A DNA stretch of 64,000 bases from Leadbetterella byssophila_A (lineage in GTDB: Bacteria; Bacteroidota; Bacteroidia; Cytophagales; Spirosomataceae). Made by a program: the position numbers and the translations under genes. The DNA lies in NCBI GenBank assembly GCA_040394735.1, contig JBEBRR010000009.1:15359-79358 (forward strand), in the 5' to 3' direction. The notes below the pieces were generated by a model that searched no databases, was not told the DNA's origin, and saw nothing but the letters and a program-made list of their open reading frames with translations. Of this stretch, positions 19,876 through 28,287 are shown one piece after another. Position 1 is the stretch's first letter, and each line of letters opens with the position of its first letter.

Positions 19876-22647
19876 ATGTATAAGAACGTTTTTAGCTGTT
19901 TAACTTTTTTATTTGCTGCATTTTACGGGCATGCGCAGACCGGTTCCGTTACCGGGATCATCACTGACGCCCAGTCGCAGGAAACGCTCATTGGCGTAAC
20001 CATACGGGCGGAAGGAGCCAGTAAAGGGGCCGCCACGGATGTGGAAGGCAAGTTCAGGCTGACAGAGCTGGCCGCCGGCAGCCATACCTTAACGGTTTCC
20101 TACGTAGGATACAAATCACTGAAAGTAGAAGATGTAAAGATTGAAGCCGGAAAAACCACCGAGCTGAGTATCACTCTCCAGGCTGATTTCGGCATGCTGG
20201 AAGAGGTGGTGGTAACGGCCCGGGTGGATAAAGGCAGCAGCCTGGCCCTGATCAATGACCGCAAGCTTTCGTCTCTGGTTCTTCAAAAAGTAGGCTCGGA
20301 AGAGCTGAGCCTCAAGGGGATCGGCAACGTGGGCGAAGGCCTGAAGAAAGTAGTGGGCGTCGCCATGGTAGGGGATAAGTCGCTCTTTGTAAGAGGGCTG
20401 GGTGACCGCTACAATAATGCCACGCTGAACGGACTGCCTATCCCGTCTACCAATCCCGATGTAAAACTTATTCCCCTGGATATTTTCCCTACCTCCATTG
20501 TCAAGAACATTGAGGTGCTGAAATCGTATAACCCGGTGTATTACGGCGACTTTTCAGGAGGAACCATTGACATCGTAACCCGTGATTACCCCGAGAAGGG
20601 ATTCACGAAACTTTCCCTGTCGGCCGGCTATAACTCCATTTCCACAGGCAAAGAATTCCTGGGCAAAAAAAGAGGGTTTCCCGATTTACTGGGGTTTGCC
20701 CGGAACGGACGCAGCATGCCCGACCTGGTAGCCAACAGCGGGGCATATGACTCCTATTATAACGATAACGTGGATCCCGGTTTCAAAACACCTTTTGCAC
20801 CCCATGTTTATACAGCACCGGTAAATACAGGCATTTCCTTCTCTTCAGGAAACCGGTACCTGCTGAACAATAACCGTACTTTCGGTTACCTCCTGACGGT
20901 GAGCAACAGCAATGAGTATGCCTATCAGCCCGGCAAAGCAGCCTGGTTTAACGCCCAGCAGGATGCCATCTATGACTTTACTACCGAAGATTATTTCTAC
21001 AAGACCAATACCTCGGCGCTCCTGAGCCTTTATCTGAAGGCCAGCCCGAAGACCCATATGTCAGTGACCGGTCTTTTTGTGAACGATTCACGTGATGGTG
21101 TGCAGGACAACTATGGCGAGAACTGGGACCTGGGCCCGATTTACGGCCGCAGAAATACCCTGATCCAGAATACCCTGGCTACCGGCCAGGTGAGCGTGAA
21201 TCACCGGCTGACCGATATCTGGACGCTTTCGGGCTCGGCCGGTTATACCAAGACCGTGGGAAGTATCCCGGATCGTGCCCAGATCATGGTGGAATCAAGA
21301 GGCGGAGAAGTTCCCCAGTACCAGTTTTCACCCAACGGTATTACCGATATCAACCGCTTTTTTGCGGATCTTCACGACCATGACATGGCCACACACATCA
21401 ACTCCCATGTGAAGCCGGGAGGTGTTTTTAACGAGATCAACTTCGGATTTGACGCAAGGTATAAAAAGAGAAAATTTGATGCCCGCCAGATTGATGCGGA
21501 TGTGAAAAGTATCCGGACCCTGTTTACCCTGGATGAACTGGATGAAGTATTATCTTCCTCAAAGCTGGGCCTGGGAAATGCATCTACCTGGAGATATAAA
21601 GAGGTGCCTAATGAGCAGAACCGCTACCGTTCGGAAATGCAGATTTATGCGCCTTATATCAGCGCTAATTTTATCTGGGCTGAAAAGTGGAATCTTACGG
21701 CCGGTTTACGTTTCGAGAAATCTATTCAGAGCACCGATTATAAGCTGGACCGCGATGTGGTAACTGCTCCGTACCGGAACAATACCATCAACGGCAATGA
21801 CCTGCTGCCCAGTGTAACATTAAAATATTCGCTTACTCCCAATTCCAGCCTGATCCTGGCGGGTAGCAAAACCATATCACGCCCGCTGTTTACGGAGGCT
21901 GCTCCTTTCCGGTACAATGAATCGGCCGGTACCGCCCAGCGGCAGGGAAACCAGTACCTGAAGAACGGCTCGAACTACAATGCCGATCTGAGGTATGACA
22001 TTTTCCCTAACCCGGGAGAAATCATCTCTTTCTCGGTATTCGGGAAGCGCCTGGTAGATCCTATTGAGCTGGTCAGGCTGAATGGTTCGGAACCCATGTT
22101 CTCTTATGTCAACTCTGACCGTGCCGTAGTAGCCGGGATAGAAGTAGAGTTGAACAAGAACCTGGGAAGCTTGCTGGGAGCCTCGGCCCTCCGTGACTTC
22201 TCCGTAGGTCTGAACGGTTCTTACCTGTACTCGCAGGTGGAGTTTGATGAAGACAAGCTGGATAAGAAAGGGGTGCCTTTTTATCCGACTAACTTCAAAA
22301 GACCGCTTTTCGGAGCTTCTCCCTACCTGGTCAATGCCGACCTGATGTACCGGGCCAACTGGTCGGAGAAAAGCGCTACCAGCTTCAGCTTAACCTATAA
22401 TGTTTTCGGGAAGCGCCTGTTTATTGCCGGTGCGCAGGGTACAGGAGATATCTATGAGATGCCGGTGAACACACTGAATTTCAATATCAATAATACCCTG
22501 TCGAAGAATGTGGAACTGAAGCTGGGCTTCCATAACCTCCTCAATCCGAACATCGTGTATAACCAGGAGTTTGACACCAATGACCTGGAATACATGAACA
22601 TCCGGAAGGGAATTTCGGTCAATGCAACACTGAGTTATTCATTTTAA
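19876..22647 (+). CDS. TonB-dependent outer-membrane receptor (non-SusC type)
   Basis: 923 residues. Signal peptide (ends near GHAQ, residue 21), carboxypeptidase-like domain (TGSVTGIITDAQSQETLIGVTIRAEG), TonB-box-like LEEVVVTARVDKG (about 114-126), plug domain (VKGLKKVVGV.. type with SLFVRGLGDRYNNATLNGLPIPS), then a 22-strand-type barrel ending in ISVNATLSYSF. The partner is not a SusD but the 436-residue lipoprotein 34 bp downstream. The substrate is unknown; receptors of this architecture import siderophores, metals, or organic phosphorus or sulfur compounds. Confidence 0.92.
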   Translation: MYKNVFSCLTFLFAAFYGHAQTGSVTGIITDAQSQETLIGVTIRAEGASKGAATDVEGKFRLTELAAGSHTLTVSYVGYKSLKVEDVKIEAGKTTELSITLQADFGMLEEVVVTARVDKGSSLALINDRKLSSLVLQKVGSEELSLKGIGNVGEGLKKVVGVAMVGDKSLFVRGLGDRYNNATLNGLPIPSTNPDVKLIPLDIFPTSIVKNIEVLKSYNPVYYGDFSGGTIDIVTRDYPEKGFTKLSLSAGYNSISTGKEFLGKKRGFPDLLGFARNGRSMPDLVANSGAYDSYYNDNVDPGFKTPFAPHVYTAPVNTGISFSSGNRYLLNNNRTFGYLLTVSNSNEYAYQPGKAAWFNAQQDAIYDFTTEDYFYKTNTSALLSLYLKASPKTHMSVTGLFVNDSRDGVQDNYGENWDLGPIYGRRNTLIQNTLATGQVSVNHRLTDIWTLSGSAGYTKTVGSIPDRAQIMVESRGGEVPQYQFSPNGITDINRFFADLHDHDMATHINSHVKPGGVFNEINFGFDARYKKRKFDARQIDADVKSIRTLFTLDELDEVLSSSKLGLGNASTWRYKEVPNEQNRYRSEMQIYAPYISANFIWAEKWNLTAGLRFEKSIQSTDYKLDRDVVTAPYRNNTINGNDLLPSVTLKYSLTPNSSLILAGSKTISRPLFTEAAPFRYNESAGTAQRQGNQYLKNGSNYNADLRYDIFPNPGEIISFSVFGKRLVDPIELVRLNGSEPMFSYVNSDRAVVAGIEVELNKNLGSLLGASALRDFSVGLNGSYLYSQVEFDEDKLDKKGVPFYPTNFKRPLFGASPYLVNADLMYRANWSEKSATSFSLTYNVFGKRLFIAGAQGTGDIYEMPVNTLNFNINNTLSKNVELKLGFHNLLNPNIVYNQEFDTNDLEYMNIRKGISVNATLSYSF

Positions 22648-22681
22648 AAAACAAATAAGGAATTAACTAAAACTAAATTTT

Positions 22682-23992
22682 ATGAAACGTAAGAATTTGA
22701 GAGGATTAGCTTTTTCAGTTTTGGCAATGATTTCATTCATGGCCTGTGAGAAAGATGAAAAGGGGGGAACAGTAGGAAGAGAAGGGGAACTGGCCAACGG
22801 AACGGAGATCGTAGGCGACATCACCAAAAACACGATTCTGGCAAAAGGCAATACGTATACACTTCGGGGCGGAGTTCATGTGAGCAACGGTGCCACTCTG
22901 ACCATTGAAGAGGGCGTTACGGTAAAGGCAGTTACCAATAGCAAAACCGATTATGCCAATACGGCCTATTTACTGGTAGAACCGGGTTCTAAAATTGAGG
23001 CTGTGGGTACGGCATCAGCGCCTATCGTATTTACTTCCAATGCTGCCAGCCCGGCTCCGCAGGACTGGGGCGGAATTATCCTTTGCGGTAAAGCGCCTAT
23101 CAATCCACAGGGGGGTACTGCTCCTTCAGAAATGGGTACCGGCGTAATTTATGGCGGAACGGTAGCGAACGATAACTCCGGAACATTAAAGTATGTACGG
23201 GTGGAATTTACCGGTAAAAAGCAAAGTGATTCGAAAGAGCACAACGGCTTTACCTTTGAAGGGGTAGGTAGCGGCACCACGCTGGAGCACCTGGCGGTTT
23301 ACAAAGGTGCAGATGATGGAATTGAGTTCTTCGGAGGTACTGCCAATATCAAATATGCATTTGTGAACGGCGCACAGGATGACCTGTTTGACTGGACTTA
23401 CGGCTGGTCAGGCAATGCCCAGTACCTGGTGGGTATCCAGGGAAATGATGTAGCTGACCGGGGTATTGAGGCAGACAATAACGGAGATAACAATAACCTT
23501 TCTCCGCTTTCTTCTCCTACCCTCTCCAACGTTACGCTGGTAGGGTCAAGAGAAGCCAAAACCAACGATAACCCGGATGCAGCTACCGATGCCGATAAAG
23601 GGAAAACCATCGGTCTGAAACTTCGTGCCGGAACAGGCGGAAAACTGTATAACTTTGTGGTTTACGGCTTCAATAACGGAGTGAATATAGAGCATGAGGT
23701 AACGATCAATAACGGTCTTGACGGAAAGCTGATCTTCGCCAACTCCGATCTTTACGGACCTAATCCGTTTAAATCGTCCCTGCCGGCACTGGTTCAGAGC
23801 GCATTCTTCAAGACAGCGGTTACAGTAAGTGCAGAAGATAAACCTGCATACATGAACGGTTATGTAGGTACTACAGCTACCGGCGCCGTTAACCCGACCA
23901 CCCTGGGAGCTTTCTTCACAGGAGGAAACTTCAAAGGGGCGGTTGAAACAGGTAATGACTGGATTTCAGAAGGTACCTGGGCGAGAAAATAA
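22682..23992 (+). CDS. Repeat-rich (beta-helix-like) surface lipoprotein paired with a TonB receptor
   Basis: 436 residues with a lipoprotein signal (SFMACEKDEKGG, Cys at about 22). The first half has the ladder pattern of parallel beta-helices (NTYTLRGGVHVSNGATLTIEEGVTVKA, then GAPIVFTSN-like turns). The second half has Asp/Gly/Asn-rich loops such as DLFDWTYGWSGNAQYL and RGIEADNNGDNNNLS that could bind metal ions or a polyanionic ligand. I know similar proteins only as 'hypothetical lipoprotein' next to TonB receptors, so it probably supplies substrate binding in place of SusD. The gene ends at a strong terminator shared with the convergent neighbour. Confidence 0.8.
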   Translation: MKRKNLRGLAFSVLAMISFMACEKDEKGGTVGREGELANGTEIVGDITKNTILAKGNTYTLRGGVHVSNGATLTIEEGVTVKAVTNSKTDYANTAYLLVEPGSKIEAVGTASAPIVFTSNAASPAPQDWGGIILCGKAPINPQGGTAPSEMGTGVIYGGTVANDNSGTLKYVRVEFTGKKQSDSKEHNGFTFEGVGSGTTLEHLAVYKGADDGIEFFGGTANIKYAFVNGAQDDLFDWTYGWSGNAQYLVGIQGNDVADRGIEADNNGDNNNLSPLSSPTLSNVTLVGSREAKTNDNPDAATDADKGKTIGLKLRAGTGGKLYNFVVYGFNNGVNIEHEVTINNGLDGKLIFANSDLYGPNPFKSSLPALVQSAFFKTAVTVSAEDKPAYMNGYVGTTATGAVNPTTLGAFFTGGNFKGAVETGNDWISEGTWARK

Positions 23993-24010
23993 GAGCAGAT
24001 TTGTTTCGTA

Positions 24011-24047
24011 AGGCTGCCTCAGAAACCTGAGGCAGCCTTTTTTTATT
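24011..24047. terminator. Bidirectional-looking intrinsic terminator between convergent genes
   Basis: A perfect 12-bp stem AGGCTGCCTCAG / CTGAGGCAGCCT (24011-24022, 24027-24038) with loop AAAC and a plus-strand T7 run that overlaps the stop codon of the minus-strand propeller gene. Confidence 0.92.
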
Positions 24048-24855
24048 TTATCTTCCACGCCTCTACCGTATTTCCGAAGAAGGTAGGGATGTAGAGAATG
24101 CCCTTTTCGGGATCCAGGCCGATATCGGCGGTTTTGAATTTATTGGTCTGGTGGGTTTCGCGCAGGGTTTTGCGGTTACCTTTGGCGTCTACATGATACA
24201 GATACCCGGCCCAGGCGGTTACAAAGAAGCCGTCTTTATAAGGTTCTACGCCATCGCCTCCGTTTTCCAGCTTACAGATCTCCCGTTGGGTACCGGTTTC
24301 AGGCGTGTATTCAATAAAGGCATTATTGCCGGTAACATACAGTTTGTTGTTATGCCACTTTACACCATTTACGCCCTGCAGGTCTTTCAGGTATACTTCT
24401 GTTATCCCGTCTTTATAAGCCAGTACTTTCCCTGTGCGCGAATCAGAAATATAAATAGTGCCCCGAGCGTCTGCCGTAACATCATTCAGTCCTTCTGCTC
24501 CTTCCAGTTTGTCTTTTTTCAGAATTTTCCCGGACTTCGCATCAATGATCACTATTTCACTGATGTCGGCCACATACAGTTTCCCGTTTACCAGCGCCAT
24601 GCCTTTCGGGGCATTTAACCCTGTGGCCCATTGGGCATGGGTCACTTTTCCTTCTGTATTCACCAGGGCTACGCCGCCTTTTCCGTCGGCTTCCCAGGGG
24701 CCTCCGTCTATCAGGCTGACATAAAGTAATTTGCCGGCCGAGAGTACACTTTCCGGGGTGGCCAGCGTGCTGTCGGTCTGCCAGAGCTTGGTGATGGTTT
24801 GGGCATGGGCCGCCGACAGTCCCAAAGCCAGTACCGTTGTCAGTAAATGTTTCAT
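24043..24855 (-). CDS. Secreted SMP-30/gluconolactonase-like beta-propeller protein
   Basis: 270 residues with a signal peptide (MKHLLTTVLALGLSAAHAQ). Repeated blades of the NHL/SMP-30 type are visible: NAPKGMALVNGKLYVADI, LNDVTADARGTIYISDSRTGKVLAY, VNGVKWHNNKLYVTG, GLDPEKGILYIPTFFGNTVEAW. Conserved Glu/Asn/Asp positions (PESV near residue 37, LNDV, and DGVEP) resemble the metal site of the SMP-30 family, which hydrolyses lactones or phosphoesters. Many Bacteroidota homologues are uncharacterised, and enzyme activity is uncertain. Monocistronic; convergent with the lipoprotein gene. Confidence 0.78.
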   Translation of the reverse strand: MKHLLTTVLALGLSAAHAQTITKLWQTDSTLATPESVLSAGKLLYVSLIDGGPWEADGKGGVALVNTEGKVTHAQWATGLNAPKGMALVNGKLYVADISEIVIIDAKSGKILKKDKLEGAEGLNDVTADARGTIYISDSRTGKVLAYKDGITEVYLKDLQGVNGVKWHNNKLYVTGNNAFIEYTPETGTQREICKLENGGDGVEPYKDGFFVTAWAGYLYHVDAKGNRKTLRETHQTNKFKTADIGLDPEKGILYIPTFFGNTVEAWKIK

Positions 24856-24969
24856 AGATATAATTTAGTTTGGAATAGTGAGTTCCGGGTTTTATTTACC
24901 GGGTGGTTTGTGTCAAAATCTTCATTCCTTTAGTAAAATAAGGACTTTTTTGCTGAATAATCAACCGGT

Positions 24970-25920
24970 CTACCGGTTAAGCCGCCTCAGATGCTTCTTA
25001 ATATAAAGGCCTGCAGGGCTAAGATGTTTTTTCTTCCAGCTACCGTTAACCGGAGCTCCGGAGTTCAGCAGGGCAGTGGTCTCTTTTTTATCGGTCAGGT
25101 TCCAGTTGGCCCAGCTGAGCTGATATTTTTCCATCCAGTCCATCCACTTTTTATTTTTGTCCGGGTCAAACGTACCGTCGCCGTTGGCTTCCCCCACGCC
25201 CCATTCCGTAACAAATACGGGCAAGCCTGACTCAATAGCTTCTGTGGCCCGGTTTCTGAGGTTTTCCTGGTGGTGGGGTTCGCTGGCATAGAAATGAAAA
25301 GAGTAGGCAATGTTGTGAAAGCCGGTCAGCGGATCTTTGGCTACCTGGTCAATATCCTGGTCCCAAGAAGATGACCCCACCACAATGAGATTTTCCGGGT
25401 CATTTTTCCGGATTACCGGAATAAGGGTTTCCGCATAGGTTTTAACGGTTTTCCAGTCGATGCGCTCGGGTTCATTCCATATCTCATAGATGATAAGCGG
25501 AGTATGGGCGTACCTGGCAGAAAACTTTTCAAAGAAGGCTGCGGCCTCCCTGACATTTTTGTCGGCATGATGGTCATGCCAGTCCATGATCACATAGATG
25601 CCCCGTTCCAGCGCCCGGTCAATAACGGGAACTATGCGGTTCCACTGAAGCTCAGGATCATGGAGATAACCTTCTTTGGGTTCAACAGCCATTGATACGC
25701 GGATAACATTGCATTTAAATGCATCGATCAGTTCATCTGTTACCGCGGGATTGTAATATTTTGCCCCGCCCCAAATGCTCCAGGAAAAGCTGATGCCCCT
25801 GAGCTGTGCCGGTTGCCCGTTTTCGAAATAAACATTGCCTTTGCCGGCTACCAGCCGGCTCTTCTGACCCTGGATTGCCAGGGGAAGGCCAAGTAGGAAG
25901 AGGAGAAGTAAAGTTTTCAT
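24970..25920 (-). CDS. Glycoside hydrolase family 5 endoglucanase, secreted
   Basis: 316 residues with a signal peptide (MKTLLLLFLLGLPLAIQGQ). GH5 signatures: LRGISFSWS near the N-terminus, NVIRVSMAVEP, YVIMDWHDHHAD, IIYEIWNEP with Glu150 as acid/base, and VFVTEWGVGEA with Glu239 as nucleophile. The pattern fits the GH5_2-type bacterial cellulases. It should cut internal beta-1,4-glucosidic bonds outside the inner membrane; there is no carbohydrate-binding module. It lies 115 bp upstream of the propeller gene on the same strand but has no obvious shared transcript. Confidence 0.92.
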   Translation of the reverse strand: MKTLLLLFLLGLPLAIQGQKSRLVAGKGNVYFENGQPAQLRGISFSWSIWGGAKYYNPAVTDELIDAFKCNVIRVSMAVEPKEGYLHDPELQWNRIVPVIDRALERGIYVIMDWHDHHADKNVREAAAFFEKFSARYAHTPLIIYEIWNEPERIDWKTVKTYAETLIPVIRKNDPENLIVVGSSSWDQDIDQVAKDPLTGFHNIAYSFHFYASEPHHQENLRNRATEAIESGLPVFVTEWGVGEANGDGTFDPDKNKKWMDWMEKYQLSWANWNLTDKKETTALLNSGAPVNGSWKKKHLSPAGLYIKKHLRRLNR

Positions 25921-26083
25921 AGGAACGGTTGATTTTCAGATAGTGTATCCGATGGATTTCAGAAGTTTGAAGCCCCTCCGGTACAGACAAAGTTAAAAAT
26001 TTTGGGAAATCAGGGGTATTCCCGGATGCTAATGTGACGAAAAAGGATATAATCGGATAAAATTGTGCTATCAGAAAACAAAA

Positions 26084-26105
26084 ATGCCACGGAAGACCGT
26101 GGCAT
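26084..26105 (-). terminator. Intrinsic terminator of dnaN
   Basis: ATGCCACGG / CCGTGGCAT (26084-26092, 26097-26105) with loop AAGA. In the minus-strand direction the stem is followed by TTTTTGTTTT. Confidence 0.85.
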
Positions 26106-26129
26106 CTGTGTATTCTTTACAAGAAATTC

Positions 26130-27254
26130 TTATGAATATGAATTCAGCATGACCGGCATAACCAGCATGAGAATATCTTCATTGTCCTGTCTGGAGGTAG
26201 GTACGATGAGCCCGGCCCGGTTCGGCTGGGAGAGTTCCATCATCACGGTAGAAGATGACAGGTTGCTCAGCATTTCGGAAAGGAATTTGGCGTTAAAGCC
26301 AATCTCCAGCGATTCGCCGTCAAACTCACAGGCAATCTTCTCCACGGCCTCATTGGAGTAATCCAGATCTTCGGCAGAAATGGTTAATTCATTGGCCTCC
26401 ATTTTCAGGCGGATCTGATGAGTGGTTTTATTGGAAAAGATGGAAATCCTTTTCAATGTAGCCAGGAAAGTGGCCCGTTCCACGATCAGCTTGTACGGGT
26501 TGGCTTTCGGGATCACATTATCATAATCCGGATAACGCTCATCAATCAGGCGGCAGATCAGCTTGATATTTCCGAAGCTGAAGAAAGCATTGGAGCTGCT
26601 GAATTCCGTAATGACCGGAACCGTTTCAGAAGGCAATGAGCTTTTAATAAGGTTAAGCGCTTTCCTGGGCAGGATCAGTCGGTTTTCGGTAGAAGATTGA
26701 ATGTCCGATCTTCTGTAGCGGATCAGCCGGTGTCCGTCTGTGGCCACGAAGGTGGTGCTGTCACTCTGGATATCAATAAATACGCCGGTCATGGCCGGGC
26801 GGAGGTCATCTGTGCTGGTGGCAAAGATGGTATTGTTAATGGCCGCAGCCAGTACATCAGAATTCAGTTCGATATTAAAGTTCCGGTTAACCTGTGGCGG
26901 TCTCGGGAAATCGAGCGGGTTTTCACCGGCAATTTTGAAGCGGCCGGTAGAGGTAACGATCTCAAGGCCAAAAGTGTCGGTATTGATATTTACCGTAATT
27001 GGCTGTTCAGGCAGGCTTTTAAGGGTATCCATAAAAAGCCGGGCCGGGATAGCAATGGAAGCAGAGTCTGTAGAGGTAACCTCCAGCTCAGCTACCATGA
27101 CAGTCTGCATATCAGAGGCGGTCACAACCAGCTTATTTTTATCAAGTTCGAAAAGAAAATTTTCTAATATGGGAACAATAGGATTAGGGGCAATGACCCC
27201 ACTTATATAGGAAAGGTTTTTTAACAGTTCTGTACTTGGAACGATAAACTTCAT
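26130..27254 (-). CDS. dnaN: DNA polymerase III beta sliding clamp
   Basis: 374 residues, the usual length, starting MKFIVPSTELLKNLSYISGVI. All three repeated clamp domains are present; the C-terminus LMLVMPVMLNSY carries the conserved MPVM region of the partner-binding cleft, and ATDGHRLIRYR is the family hallmark of domain 2. It tethers DNA polymerases and other clamp clients to DNA. It is not next to dnaA or recF here, which is common in Bacteroidota. A -7 promoter element and a strong terminator bracket it. Confidence 0.97.
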   Translation of the reverse strand: MKFIVPSTELLKNLSYISGVIAPNPIVPILENFLFELDKNKLVVTASDMQTVMVAELEVTSTDSASIAIPARLFMDTLKSLPEQPITVNINTDTFGLEIVTSTGRFKIAGENPLDFPRPPQVNRNFNIELNSDVLAAAINNTIFATSTDDLRPAMTGVFIDIQSDSTTFVATDGHRLIRYRRSDIQSSTENRLILPRKALNLIKSSLPSETVPVITEFSSSNAFFSFGNIKLICRLIDERYPDYDNVIPKANPYKLIVERATFLATLKRISIFSNKTTHQIRLKMEANELTISAEDLDYSNEAVEKIACEFDGESLEIGFNAKFLSEMLSNLSSSTVMMELSQPNRAGLIVPTSRQDNEDILMLVMPVMLNSYS

Positions 27255-27291
27255 TTTCTTAGCTGATAATGTGATCTTGAAAGAGAATCAG

Positions 27292-27299
27292 CAAAAATA
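27292..27299 (-). promoter_or_regulatory. -7 promoter element TATTTTTG of dnaN
   Basis: The reverse complement of CAAAAATA at 27292-27299 matches TAnnTTTG, about 38 bp upstream of the dnaN ATG. The 187-bp divergent gap to the GDPD gene also holds TATCTTTA (27413-27420), an imperfect -7 element for the plus strand. Confidence 0.5.
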
Positions 27300-27441
27300 G
27301 TAAAATCCTTTGATTTTGTATGTCTTGATATTCATAATTATTACAGCAGGACAGGGTGAAATGTTAATGCATATTTTACCGGCATGGCACCCGTAATCCG
27401 GTTTGATTGTTTTATCTTTAAGGGCTAAATTAATAGAATAT

Positions 27442-28218
27442 ATGCGTATCATTTTTTTTCTGTTACTGGTAATGATGACTCAGACGGCTGCTGGCCAGAA
27501 AAGACCGGAGCCTAACCGTATTGTGGCTCACCGCGGGGCCTGGAAAAATACGGGAGCTCCGCAGAATTCACTGGCGTCGCTGAAGAACGCTTTTGAGATG
27601 GGTTGCGGCGGAACGGAGTTTGACATCAATATGACGCGTGACGGTGTGCTCGTCATTAATCACGATGCAGACTACTCCGGCTCTAAAATAGAAGAGCTTA
27701 CTTATGCTGAGCTTAATAAAACCAAGCTGAAAAACGGGGAAGATCTGCCCCTCCTGGAAGACTTCTTCAAATTAGCCGGAAAATATCCCGGCACCCTGCT
27801 TTTTGCAGAGGTTAAACCTTCTCCTTCAGGAGCAGAGCGCTCAGAGAAAATAGCGGCTGAAACGTATAAAATGGCGAAGAAATACAAGCTGCTGAAGCGC
27901 ACGGTTTTTATCAGTTTCAGCTATGAAGCGGTATTGAAGCTGGTATCATTAGACAAAAAAGTGAAAGTGCAATATCTTACTGGAGATAAAGGTCCGGATG
28001 TTTTAAAGGCGGCCGGAGTGCCCGGACTGGATTATCATTTTTCGGTTTTCGAGAAAAATTCCGATTGGCTTCAGAAAGCAAAAGCACTGGGACTAAGCAC
28101 CAATGCCTGGACGGTGAATAAGCCTGAGGTGATGGAAAGCCTGTTGAAGCAGGGCATTGATTTCCTGACCACCGATGAGCCGGAAAAGGCCCTGGAGCTG
28201 GTTAAAGCAGGAAGGTAA
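27442..28218 (+). CDS. Glycerophosphodiester phosphodiesterase-family protein, exported
   Basis: 258 residues from the ATG at 27442, which begins a clean signal peptide (MRIIFFLLLVMMTQTAAGQ); the upstream in-frame TTG at 27403 is rejected. GDPD motifs: IVAHRGAW (catalytic His-Arg), EFDINMTRDGVLVINHD (metal-binding Glu/Asp and the second catalytic His), LLFAEVKPS (Glu), and NAWTVNKPEVMESLLKQGIDFLTTDEP at the end of the barrel. It hydrolyses glycerophosphodiesters from phospholipid breakdown to glycerol-3-phosphate, or a related phosphodiester, in the periplasm. Monocistronic with a hairpin after it. Confidence 0.9.
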   Translation: MRIIFFLLLVMMTQTAAGQKRPEPNRIVAHRGAWKNTGAPQNSLASLKNAFEMGCGGTEFDINMTRDGVLVINHDADYSGSKIEELTYAELNKTKLKNGEDLPLLEDFFKLAGKYPGTLLFAEVKPSPSGAERSEKIAAETYKMAKKYKLLKRTVFISFSYEAVLKLVSLDKKVKVQYLTGDKGPDVLKAAGVPGLDYHFSVFEKNSDWLQKAKALGLSTNAWTVNKPEVMESLLKQGIDFLTTDEPEKALELVKAGR

Positions 28219-28225
28219 AATGAGG

Positions 28226-28260
28226 ATGAGGCTGCCGGTCATGTTGCCTGGCAGCCTCAT
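28226..28260. terminator. Hairpin between GDPD and prpD (convergent genes)
   Basis: ATGAGGCTGCC / GGCAGCCTCAT (28226-28236, 28250-28260), 11-bp perfect stem with a 13-nt loop. No long T-run is seen on either side. Confidence 0.6.
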
Positions 28261-28287
28261 TACAGACTTTTGATTCTGCCTGTGAAG

